64,000 nucleotides of DNA from VGWB01 sp964480945 (lineage in GTDB: Bacteria; Bacteroidota; Ignavibacteria; UBA10030): contig CAYZRX010000006.1 in assembly GCA_964480945.1 (NCBI GenBank), positions 1 to 64,000 on the forward strand, in the 5' to 3' direction. Position numbers and translations under genes: made by a program. Numbering within the stretch: position 1 is the first letter of the stretch; each line of letters starts with the position of its first letter. Of the stretch, positions 25,728-32,715 are shown piece after piece. Under the pieces are notes generated by a model. That model searched no databases and was not told the DNA's origin. It saw nothing but the letters and a program-made list of their open reading frames with translations.

Positions 25728-26225
25728 CTATCTCCTGGGTCTTCTCATAAGACTATCGGCAGGATACTTCGCCTTCATGGAGTCCATCATTGCTTTGCTC
25801 CAGTCTACCAACACAGCCTTTTCCTGCGGACTGAGCGTTGCGTATCGATGGATGAAGAGATACGATGGCAGGGGCATCTCATCCTTTGTCACTTGCTCAA
25901 TGATGTCCCCGAATTTCCTATACTGCCTGAACGGGCGATAGGTTACGAACTTGTCAAAGTCCAACGATCGTTTTCCGTGTGTGATGTGCGAGTTGAGCCA
26001 CCATCCCACAGGCTCAACCTCGGCGTACCACGGATAGACGGTATTGTTGCTGTGGCAGTCGTAACAGGATCGCCGCAGAAGCGCGTGGACATCTGATGGT
26101 ACGGCAAAAGCACTCGCAATGCCAACGGTGGATGGAGCTGTTGAGAGCTTCTTGGTCGGCCGGAAGAATTGAAGCACGACGAACACGCCTCCGACAGCGA
26201 GAAGGCCCAACTTGAGAAGTTTCAT
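25728..26225 (-). CDS. Heme-binding domain protein with CxxCH (c-type cytochrome-like)
   Basis: 165 aa. One N-terminal span (residues 3-20) is followed by a globular domain with CYDCHSNNTVYPWY near residue 52, the heme attachment motif of the 'haem-binding domain' family common in Bacteroidota. Downstream VGWWLNSHITHGKRSLDFD and a Met or His ligand region complete the usual length. Expected to be anchored in the membrane facing the periplasm. It is separated from the esterase by 45 nt on the same strand, so cotranscription is possible. The electron partner is not identified. Confidence 0.8.
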   Translation of the reverse strand: MKLLKLGLLAVGGVFVVLQFFRPTKKLSTAPSTVGIASAFAVPSDVHALLRRSCYDCHSNNTVYPWYAEVEPVGWWLNSHITHGKRSLDFDKFVTYRPFRQYRKFGDIIEQVTKDEMPLPSYLFIHRYATLSPQEKAVLVDWSKAMMDSMKAKYPADSLMRRPRR

Positions 26226-26650
26226 AGATGATCCAGTGAGACGATGGTGGTTGGGTGTGTTTTCCTGTCATCCTTCTTATCGGTGACGTACCTGGATGAG
26301 CACGAGAGCTCCTGAGGCCCCGAAGCGAGATCCGCTCGATCGGTGTCTTGGGCTGCGAGTTCTGCAATCTAAGCGTCGCTCCCAACCGGCCGGTGCGGGC
26401 GTGCCCCTTTTCAACAGTAGAAACCATGCTCAAGTTTCCGTTCAAAATGCCGCCGACGTGGGAGCGCTAGGCTGTTCATGGAGCTCCCCCCTGGACGCTC
26501 TGATCACAAGCCGACTTCGAAGCCTGGTGAGGATGGACGTGATTCGTGGTTGAGTAGGGGAAAAGTCAGACGCGGTGACAAGAGCAAGGGAAGGCAGCTG
26601 AATTGGCGACCATGATGCAAATTACAGTCGATAGCTCAGATTTCCGTCGT

Positions 26651-26752
26651 GCCCCCCAACCAGATTCTCCGCCAGTCCGCCACCAAGTGGTCCCTTTCGC
26701 GAAGCGATGTCTTCGGGGAGGCGGATGCGCCTCCGGCGCAGAACTGGAGGTG
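26651..26752 (-). repeat. Duplicated 3' fragment of tRNA-Glu with palindromic insert
   Basis: 26651-26667 repeats the last 16 nt of the adjacent tRNA-Glu gene (acceptor 3' strand, T-stem, half T-loop) with one extra C, and stops between T-loop C56 and G57. From 26668 follows 85 nt rich in inverted repeats: TCCGCC against GGCGGA, CCAC-CAA-GTGG, GGAGGCG-GATG-CGCCTCC reading as a 7-bp arm pair, and TGCGCC-TCC-GGCGCA. The intact tRNA follows directly. The preceding stretch 26226-26650 shows no gene, terminator or motif that I can support. Confidence 0.65.
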
Positions 26753-26825
26753 TGCCCCCAACCAGATTCGAACTGGTGTACCGAGCTTGAAAAGCTCGTG
26801 TCCTAGGCCTCTAGACGATGGGGGC
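26753..26825 (-). tRNA. tRNA-Glu (UUC)
   Basis: Minus-strand cloverleaf: acceptor GCCCCCA pairs with TGGGGGC, anticodon arm CGAGC-TTTTCAA-GCTCG gives anticodon TTC, and the T arm contains the GTTCGAATC loop. Discriminator base is A; CCA is not encoded (the following bases read CAC). A partial copy of its 3' end lies just downstream. Confidence 0.93.
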
Positions 26826-26830
26826 GAAGA

Positions 26831-27273
26831 ATTGCAAATTTGAAATTGAAAATTGAAGATTGAAAGAAACCTCACGACTCGAGCATACGTCTTGAGGTCT
26901 TAAGAGAGGATACAAAGATCGCCATAAGCTCTTTAGCCTCAGAGAATAGACTCTCCCGATCTGGACCGTCAGAGAGGCCTCTGTCCTTCAACACCTCCAG
27001 CCAATAGGCTGACTCATCCGCTTCTTCCAAACATATTTGCAGTTTCGCGCTAAACTCTCGCTTCGAACGCGCCATACATGCTGCGCGATAGTTCGATCCC
27101 ACGGAAGTGCCTGCGGCCACCAATTGTCGGGCCAGGATGTTCACGGACCTCCCTTCGGGCAGGCGGTCAACGAACCGGAGTACTTAAACTGCAAAAGCCT
27201 TCGTTCGCCGCTTCATCTCTTCGGGCGTCATGCGCCTCACAAAATTTTCAATTCACAATCTACAATTGGCAAT
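26831..27273. mobile_element. Four-helix-bundle (IVP-like) cassette with imperfect terminal inverted repeats
   Basis: The S23-type protein gene at 26872-27231 is flanked by AT-rich ends that stand out from the surrounding GC-rich DNA: 26831-26865 begins ATTGCAAATTTGAAATTG, and the reverse complement of 27241-27273 begins ATTGCCAATTGTAGATTG and includes GAATTGAAAATTTT. They look like an imperfect inverted repeat pair. Genes of this family are known from intervening sequences in 23S rRNA genes and similar cassettes. Here the cassette sits between tRNA-Glu and the tRNA-His repeats. Confidence 0.5.
26872..27231 (-). pseudogene. Four-helix-bundle protein (23S intervening-sequence protein family), internal stop
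   Basis: Read from ATG 27231, the frame gives MTPEEMKRRTKAFAV, then a TAA at 27184-27186, then VLRFVDRLPEGRSVN onward to a normal C-terminal end, in one uninterrupted frame of 120 codons. The part after the stop has the family's GTSVGSNYRAAC and EEADESAYWLEVL motifs and the usual length. A GTG at 27144 could start a 90-aa remainder, but it would lack the first helix. So this is either a nonsense-inactivated gene or a sequence error in one base. The family has no proven enzymatic function. Confidence 0.7.
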
Positions 27274-27279
27274 GCTGTG

Positions 27280-27519
27280 GGTGACCAGTGGGACTCTCCC
27301 GAAGGGATCCCTCACGAAACCTTTCGGTTTCGTGAGGGAGAACCCACGACCTCTCCCAATTTCGCCCACGAATGTCCTGTGCGAGTGGATGCGAAATTGA
27401 GGAGCCCGCTGCTGTCTAGCCGGATAGGGCCACAACTTCCAATTCGCACTGCGAGCGCTTCTTGCAAGCAGCTGCCGAATTGAGAAGCTCGCCGCGACCT
27501 ATCAGGAGCTGACAGCTCG
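27280..27519. repeat. 240-bp tandem unit 1: tRNA-His 3'-half fragments split by palindromes
   Basis: The unit holds three pieces of the tRNA-His gene in order: 27280-27296 (acceptor, T-stem, half T-loop), 27340-27353 (T-arm rest, variable region) and 27426-27436 (anticodon region). Inserts separate them. 27297-27339 has a TCCC-GAA-GGGA hairpin and a perfect 14-bp stem (27308-27321 with 27326-27339). 27354-27425 has CAATTTCGC (27357-27365) with GCGAAATTG (27391-27399). 27437-27519 has related arms CAATTCG and CGAATTG. No 5' tRNA half is present. Confidence 0.75.
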
Positions 27520-27759
27520 GGTGACCAGTGGGACTCTCCCGAAGGGATCCCTCACGAAACCTTTCGGTTTCGTGAGGGAGAACCCACGACCTCTCCCAAT
27601 TTCGCCCACGAATGTCCTGTGCGAGTGGATGCGAAATTGAGGAGCCCGCTGCTGTCTAGCCGGATAGGGCCACAACTTCCAATTCGCACTGCGAGCGCTT
27701 CTTGCAAGCAGCTGCCGAATTGAGAAGCTCGCCGCGACCTATCAGGAGCTGACAGCTCG
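27520..27759. repeat. 240-bp tandem unit 2, identical to unit 1
   Basis: Base-for-base identical to 27280-27519, with no difference seen in 240 positions. The next position (27760) begins the intact tRNA-His gene, whose first 17 plus-strand bases continue the same repeat register until the T-loop break point. Confidence 0.85.
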
Positions 27760-27834
27760 GGTGACCAGTGGGACTCGAACCCACGACCTCCAGGGCCACA
27801 ACCTGGCATTCTAACCAACTGAACTATGGTCACC
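27760..27834 (-). tRNA. tRNA-His (GUG)
   Basis: Minus-strand cloverleaf with the histidine-specific extra G at -1 paired with C73, acceptor GTGACCA with TGGTCAC, anticodon arm CCAGG-TTGTGGC-CCTGG giving GTG, and T arm GTGGG-TTCGAGT-CCCAC. CCA is not encoded. Two identical broken 3' copies lie downstream. Confidence 0.94.
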
Positions 27835-28406
27835 ATGAAACAACTTCACGCCCGAACCTTCTTGCGAGCGCGCGAGTCAAGATCCAAGCAAACAGTTGGA
27901 TCGACTTCGCCGGGCTCGTTTGGGCTGCGTCAGCTTTTCCCCATTGTCGATTCTGACAATGGCCAGCTTGACGCGGGAAATCCGGCTTGTTAAAGACCGA
28001 AAAGCCTGTTACTTTGAAAACAGGCGCTTTGGCCTGGAAAGTTACGAAAAACAAGCTGCAAGAGCAACAAAATCTGGCGGAGTGATTTCTGCCTGCTTCA
28101 CACCCTGGGTTTCCCAGAGCTGAAGTACCGTTACCCTTTTCTGGAAAGGGTTACTCACGAAGAAGAAGCAACTTCCGCATTCAGCCTTGCAGGTTCTGTG
28201 ATTGTCACTGCCCACTCGGAAACCGTCAGATGGCACGAAACTTGACGCCTGAAGTGCGCCTGACACCCTCCCGGTAGGCTGAAGCTTCCGATCAACCTTC
28301 TGGCACCTCGGTTCGATGTCGCGCGTGGGGCTGCACGTGGGCACATACCATACCGCTGTGAAAAGGACAAATCACGCGTCTTGCATCATAAGGGGGTAAC
28401 ACCTCG
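27835..28406 (+). promoter_or_regulatory. 572-nt intergenic region with several hairpins before argF
   Basis: No gene is seen. Four inverted repeats stand out: CCATTGTC (27941-27948) with GACAATGG (27955-27962); GCCTGTT (28004-28010) with AACAGGC (28019-28025); CTGGG-TTT-CCCAG (28105-28117); and ACCCTTT (28133-28139) with AAAGGGT (28145-28151), whose arms extend outward with one mismatch. None has a T run, so they read as operator- or leader-like structures, or as more of the palindromic DNA near the tRNAs. The promoters of argF (+) and tRNA-His (-) must lie here but are not recognisable. Confidence 0.35.
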
Positions 28407-29321
28407 ATGAAGAAAGATTTTCTCTCCGTCCGCGACCTCAGTGAAGATGAGATCCTTGAAGTCTTCAGACTTGCATCGGATATGAAAGCGCACCCGGAGA
28501 AGTTCTCCTCCGCACTCAAGGGAAAAGCGCTTGCGATGATCTTCGAGAAACCGTCGCTGCGCACACGCGTCACGTTCGATGTCGGCATCAAGCAGCTGGG
28601 CGGCTACTCCGTTCCGCTGCTGCCGATGGAGATTAGCCTTGGGAAGCGCGAATCGGTCTACGACGTTGCCAAAAACCTCGAGCGAATGGTTCAAGGTATC
28701 ATGATCAGAACGTTTGCTCACCAGATCGTGCTCGATATGGCGAAGTACGCTTCAGTTCCGGTGATCAACGCGCTGACCGACTACTCACATCCTTGCCAGG
28801 CGATGGCGGACTACTTCACCATTCAGGAAATGAAGGGTAAGCTGCGAGGGTTGAAGGTCTGCTTCGTCGGCGATGGGAACAACGTTGCGCATTCACTCAT
28901 GTTTGCCGGCGCCCGCCTCGGTGTCAATGTCACCGTTGCGTGTCCAGCCGGCCACGAGCCCGACAGCATTGCGCTGCACCATGCCTTGGAGGATTCGAAA
29001 ACCTCAGGCGCGAGAATCGAGGTGGTGCGAGATCCTCTTCAAGGGGTGAAGGACGCTGATGTGGTTTACACCGACGTTTGGGCTTCCATGGGACAGGAGT
29101 CAGAAGCCAACGCGCGGAAGCTCTCCTTTCGCCCTTATCAGGTAAACAAAGACCTCATGGTGAGGGCGAAGAGCGACGCGATCTTTATGCATTGCCTGCC
29201 GGCACACCGGGGCGACGAAGTCACCGACGAGGTGATTGACGCCCCCTCCTCGGTTGTGTTCCAGGAGGCAGAGAACAGGCTTCACACTCAGAAGGCTTTG
29301 ATGTACCAATTGATGAAATAG
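28407..29321 (+). CDS. argF: Ornithine carbamoyltransferase
   Basis: 304 aa, normal length. The carbamoyl-phosphate loop is FEKPSLRTRVTFDVG (residue about 49), the second conserved site HPCQAMADYFT near residue 130, and the ornithine site MHCLPAHRGDE near residue 262; this last HCLP motif separates OTC from ATCase. It converts ornithine and carbamoyl phosphate to citrulline, or the reverse in catabolic forms. A carbamate kinase gene follows after 11 nt and a second carbamoyltransferase after that, so one carbamoyl-phosphate pool appears to be shared. Direction of flow cannot be read from sequence; no arginine deiminase is in the window. Confidence 0.92.
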   Translation: MKKDFLSVRDLSEDEILEVFRLASDMKAHPEKFSSALKGKALAMIFEKPSLRTRVTFDVGIKQLGGYSVPLLPMEISLGKRESVYDVAKNLERMVQGIMIRTFAHQIVLDMAKYASVPVINALTDYSHPCQAMADYFTIQEMKGKLRGLKVCFVGDGNNVAHSLMFAGARLGVNVTVACPAGHEPDSIALHHALEDSKTSGARIEVVRDPLQGVKDADVVYTDVWASMGQESEANARKLSFRPYQVNKDLMVRAKSDAIFMHCLPAHRGDEVTDEVIDAPSSVVFQEAENRLHTQKALMYQLMK

Positions 29322-29332
29322 CAGGCAGGATT

Positions 29333-30274
29333 GTGGCTAAAAGTGCGCTCATAGCGGTCGGCGGCAACTCCTTGATCCGGGTCGGCCAACGCGGGACGAT
29401 CGACGAGCAGCTGTCCAATGCCAATGCGACGGCGCGCAGGATCACGCAGCTCGTCGCAGACGGCTGGCGTATTGTGATCACGCACGGGAACGGCCCCCAA
29501 GTCGGTGCAGCTCTTCTTCGGTCTGAGCGCGCCGAGAGTGAGGTCTATACGCAGCCGCTCGACGTCTGTGTGGCAACGACGCAGAGCGAAATCGGCTACC
29601 TGCTCGAACGCGGCCTCAAATGTGAGCTCCGCAGGGCCGGCCTTTTCATGCCGGTGATGACAATTCTGACTCAAGTCCGTGTGAGTGAAGACGATTCTGC
29701 CTTCAAGAATCCCACGAAGCCTATCGGCCCCTTCTACTCAAAGAAAGAGGCCGACGAGAAGATTCGCCGGTTCGGCTGGACGATGGTGGAGGATGCTGCA
29801 CGGGGCTATCGCAGGGTCGTTCCGTCCCCTGAGCCGTTGGAGATTTTGGAACTGGAGATCATCCGCCAGATCCTTGAGTTGGGAATCATCGTCATAGCGT
29901 TGGGAGGCGGCGGGATCCCGGTGCTGGTGCAGGAGGACCACACGATCGTTGGCGTCGAAGCAGTGATCGACAAAGACCGCTCCTCGGCTCGCCTCGCATC
30001 AGCCCTCGGCATGGATTGCTTCATCATCAGCACCGATGTCGACCAGGTCTATCTGAACTACAAGAAACCCGCCGAGCGCGGCATCAAGCGGGTAACCGCG
30101 GAGCTGATGAAGCACTATCTCGACGATGGGCAGTTTCCGCCGGGGAGTATGGGACCAAAGATCGAGGCAGCATTGCAGTTTCTGCACGACGGCGGAACTG
30201 AGGTGATCATTACTTCATGCGATCGGCTTCTCGAGGCTATTCAGGGAAGAACCGGTACGCTCATCACAGCTTGA
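29333..30274 (+). CDS. arcC: Carbamate kinase
   Basis: 313 aa with a GTG start 11 nt after argF. The amino acid kinase fold begins ALIAVGGNSLIR. THGNGPQVG near residue 50 and the late DKDRSSARLASALGMD block near residue 212 are the usual family signatures. It interconverts carbamoyl phosphate plus ADP with carbamate plus ATP. Next to OTC it usually makes ATP from citrulline, but in some hyperthermophilic archaea a carbamate kinase-like enzyme makes carbamoyl phosphate. Which applies here is open. Confidence 0.92.
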   Translation: MAKSALIAVGGNSLIRVGQRGTIDEQLSNANATARRITQLVADGWRIVITHGNGPQVGAALLRSERAESEVYTQPLDVCVATTQSEIGYLLERGLKCELRRAGLFMPVMTILTQVRVSEDDSAFKNPTKPIGPFYSKKEADEKIRRFGWTMVEDAARGYRRVVPSPEPLEILELEIIRQILELGIIVIALGGGGIPVLVQEDHTIVGVEAVIDKDRSSARLASALGMDCFIISTDVDQVYLNYKKPAERGIKRVTAELMKHYLDDGQFPPGSMGPKIEAALQFLHDGGTEVIITSCDRLLEAIQGRTGTLITA

Positions 30275-30294
30275 GAAATGTATCGGGAGATCCC

Positions 30295-31212
30295 ATGAAA
30301 CTTCAGCACGTTATCGAATCTCAGCAGTTCTCCGTTCCCAACCTGATGGAGCTGTTTGCCCGATCCCGGCAGATGCAGAAGATCGTCGAGCGCGGCGGAA
30401 CGCGTGATTACGAAAGTAAAGTGATGGCGACGCTCTTCTACAAACCCTCCACGCGAACCCGGTTTTCTTTCGAGGCGGCAATGTACCGGCTCGGCGGAAA
30501 GGTGCTTTCAACCGAATCGGCAACAGCGTTCTCGTCAGCGGTGGAAGGTGAACATCTGGAAGATACCATCCGCATCATCGCTACGTACTGTGACGTCATT
30601 GTGTTGCGACACAACGAGGAGGGAGGCGCGAAACGGGCTGCCATGGTCTCCTCCGTCCCGATCATCAATGCCGGAGACGGGAGCGGGGGCCAACACCCGA
30701 CACAGGCATTGCTCGACCTTTATACGATCTACGATGAATGCAAAACACTCAATGGCCTGTCGGTGGCCCTCATTGGAGCCCTCGACGTCGGACGAACGCC
30801 GCGTTCGCTGGCCTACTTGCTCAGCAAGTTCGAGCGCGTCAAGCTGTACTTTCTCGCGCCGCCAGAAATGCAGATCAAGCCGGACATTATCGAGCACCTC
30901 CGGGAGCACAACGTGTGGTACCAGCTCGGGTCGAATCCGGAAGAGGTTCTACCTCTCGTCGACGTCGTGTACCGGACGCGCATCGACCGAGAGCGGCTTC
31001 AACAAAAGGATGTCAACCTCGTTCAGTACAATATCGACGCCGACATGCTTCGAAGAATGAAGTCGAGTGCCATTGTTATGCACCCGTTGCCGCGTTCAGT
31101 CGAGATCGATCCGGCGGTCGATCTCGATCCGCGCGCCGCATACTTTCGCCAGGCCCGGAACGGCCTCTTTGTCCGCATGGCATTGTTGACAATGCTCTTC
31201 GATGATGAGTAG
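30295..31212 (+). CDS. pyrB: Aspartate carbamoyltransferase-type catalytic protein
   Basis: 305 aa from ATG 30295, which follows GGGAGA; an in-frame start at 30217 would overlap the kinase gene and adds unrelated residues. The carbamoyl-phosphate loop FYKPSTRTRFSFEAAMYRLGG (near residue 46) is split here as FYKPSTRTRFSFEAA and MYRLGG, and HPTQALLDLYTI near residue 132 is the ATCase signature. The late MHPLPRSVEID near residue 262 is the HPLPR of aspartate enzymes. No regulatory chain gene (pyrI) is beside it. It could serve pyrimidine synthesis or a catabolic carbamoyl-aspartate type step. Symbol given for the family. Confidence 0.82.
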   Translation: MKLQHVIESQQFSVPNLMELFARSRQMQKIVERGGTRDYESKVMATLFYKPSTRTRFSFEAAMYRLGGKVLSTESATAFSSAVEGEHLEDTIRIIATYCDVIVLRHNEEGGAKRAAMVSSVPIINAGDGSGGQHPTQALLDLYTIYDECKTLNGLSVALIGALDVGRTPRSLAYLLSKFERVKLYFLAPPEMQIKPDIIEHLREHNVWYQLGSNPEEVLPLVDVVYRTRIDRERLQQKDVNLVQYNIDADMLRRMKSSAIVMHPLPRSVEIDPAVDLDPRAAYFRQARNGLFVRMALLTMLFDDE

Positions 31213-31356
31213 CTCGTGAGGCTTCCCGAGTGTGCGAATGTTCCACGACAACCGAACATACAAGCTGCAGATCCGGCAAGCTCTTGAGTTTATCGAGAGG
31301 ATTATCACGCTCCCGGCTCCGCAAAAAACGACATCCACAGTTGAGAAGGATTTTAT

Positions 31357-32715
31357 ATGGCTGAAGTGAAGAGGATCAACACGATTATCCTTGGCGCCGC
31401 AGGGCGCGATTTCCATAATTTCAACCTCATCTATCGCGACAACGACGTCTACAACGTGGTAGCGTTCACCGCAACACAGATTCCGAATATTTCCGGACGC
31501 AAGTACCCCGCGGCGCTCGCAGGCAAGCTCTATCCGAAAGGAATTCCTATCTATGAAGAGAAAGATTTGGAGGATCTGATCCAAAAGCACGCTATCGATG
31601 AAGCCGTCTTTTCCTATAGCGACGTTTCGTACCGACACGTGATGAGCCTCGGATCGCGTGCGGCCGCCGCTGGAGCTCATTTCAAACTCCTGAGCGCCCG
31701 GCGGACGATGCTCAAAAGCGCCAAACCGGTCATCTCCGTATGCGCCGTTCGAACCGGAAGTGGTAAGAGTCAAACGTGCAGAAAAGTTTCACGCCTCCTG
31801 CGGGAAATGGGATACAGAGTCGCGGCGATTCGCCATCCCATGCCGTACGGCAATCTTGAGCAGCAAAAAGTCCAGCGCTTTGCCTCCATCAACGACCTTC
31901 AGAAGTACCACTGCACGATCGAGGAAATGGAGGAGTACGAGCCGCACATTGTCAACGGCACCATTGTGTATGCCGGTGTCGACTATAAAGCCATCCTCGA
32001 CCTCGCTGAGAAGGAAGCCGATATCATCCTCTGGGATGGGGGGAACAACGACACGCCGTTCTACCAGCCTGACCTGGCTTTCGTCGTCGCTGACCCTCTG
32101 CGCGTCGGCAACGAGCTCTCCTACTACCCGAGCGAAGTGAACCTACGGATGGCAGATATCGTGATCATCAACAAGGTTGACAGTGCCGAGCCGCACGCCG
32201 TCTTCGTCCTCCGTGAGAACATCCGGAAGGTCAACAAGAAGGCCAGGATCATTGAGGCAGCCTCGCCAACGTACGCCGACCACGCCGACCTGATTGCCGG
32301 TAAACGGGTCCTCGTCATTGAGGATGGCCCCACGCTCACGCACGGAGAGATGAAATTCGGCGCCGGGACCGTCGCAGCCAGGAAGTTCGGCGCACGCGAG
32401 ATCGTCGACCCGCGACCGTATTGCACCGGAGAGATCAAGAAAACCTTCGAGGCTTATCCTGATATCGGTACACTCCTGCCCGCGATGGGATATAGCGACA
32501 AGCAGGTCAAAGACCTCGAAGAGACCATCAACAAGGTCCCGTGTGATACGGTCATTATCGGAACGCCCATCAACCTCAAACGGATCATCAAGCTTAAGAA
32601 GCCGGCGGTGCGCGTTTTCTATGAGCTGGAGGAGATTGGAACGCCAGACCTGAAAACCATCCTCGGCGAGTTCGCAGCGACCCTTAGGATTTCGAAAGGA
32701 GAAAGTCAGCGATGA
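31357..32715 (+). CDS. COG2403-like P-loop protein (cyclic 2,3-diphosphoglycerate synthetase-related)
   Basis: 452 aa. It opens with a nucleotide-binding-like strand and loop (IILGAAGRDFHNFN, residues 10-23) and has a P-loop at about residue 130 (CAVRTGSGKSQTCRK, with GKS). The remaining sequence (for example ADIILWDGGNNDTPFY and VNKVDSAE-like VIINKVDSAEPHAVF) resembles predicted GTPases grouped with archaeal cyclic 2,3-DPG synthetase. Its biochemical role in bacteria is not established. It starts 144 nt after the carbamoyltransferase gene and overlaps the PLP enzyme gene at ATGA, so it is expected to act with that enzyme or in the same pathway. Confidence 0.7.
   Translation: MAEVKRINTIILGAAGRDFHNFNLIYRDNDVYNVVAFTATQIPNISGRKYPAALAGKLYPKGIPIYEEKDLEDLIQKHAIDEAVFSYSDVSYRHVMSLGSRAAAAGAHFKLLSARRTMLKSAKPVISVCAVRTGSGKSQTCRKVSRLLREMGYRVAAIRHPMPYGNLEQQKVQRFASINDLQKYHCTIEEMEEYEPHIVNGTIVYAGVDYKAILDLAEKEADIILWDGGNNDTPFYQPDLAFVVADPLRVGNELSYYPSEVNLRMADIVIINKVDSAEPHAVFVLRENIRKVNKKARIIEAASPTYADHADLIAGKRVLVIEDGPTLTHGEMKFGAGTVAARKFGAREIVDPRPYCTGEIKKTFEAYPDIGTLLPAMGYSDKQVKDLEETINKVPCDTVIIGTPINLKRIIKLKKPAVRVFYELEEIGTPDLKTILGEFAATLRISKGESQR

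Noticed and set aside
27280..27759. CRISPR-like array or functional extra tRNA-His copies
   Set aside because: The repeats are 240 bp, contiguous and identical, without spacers; the tRNA pieces lack the 5' half and are interrupted, so they cannot fold as tRNAs.
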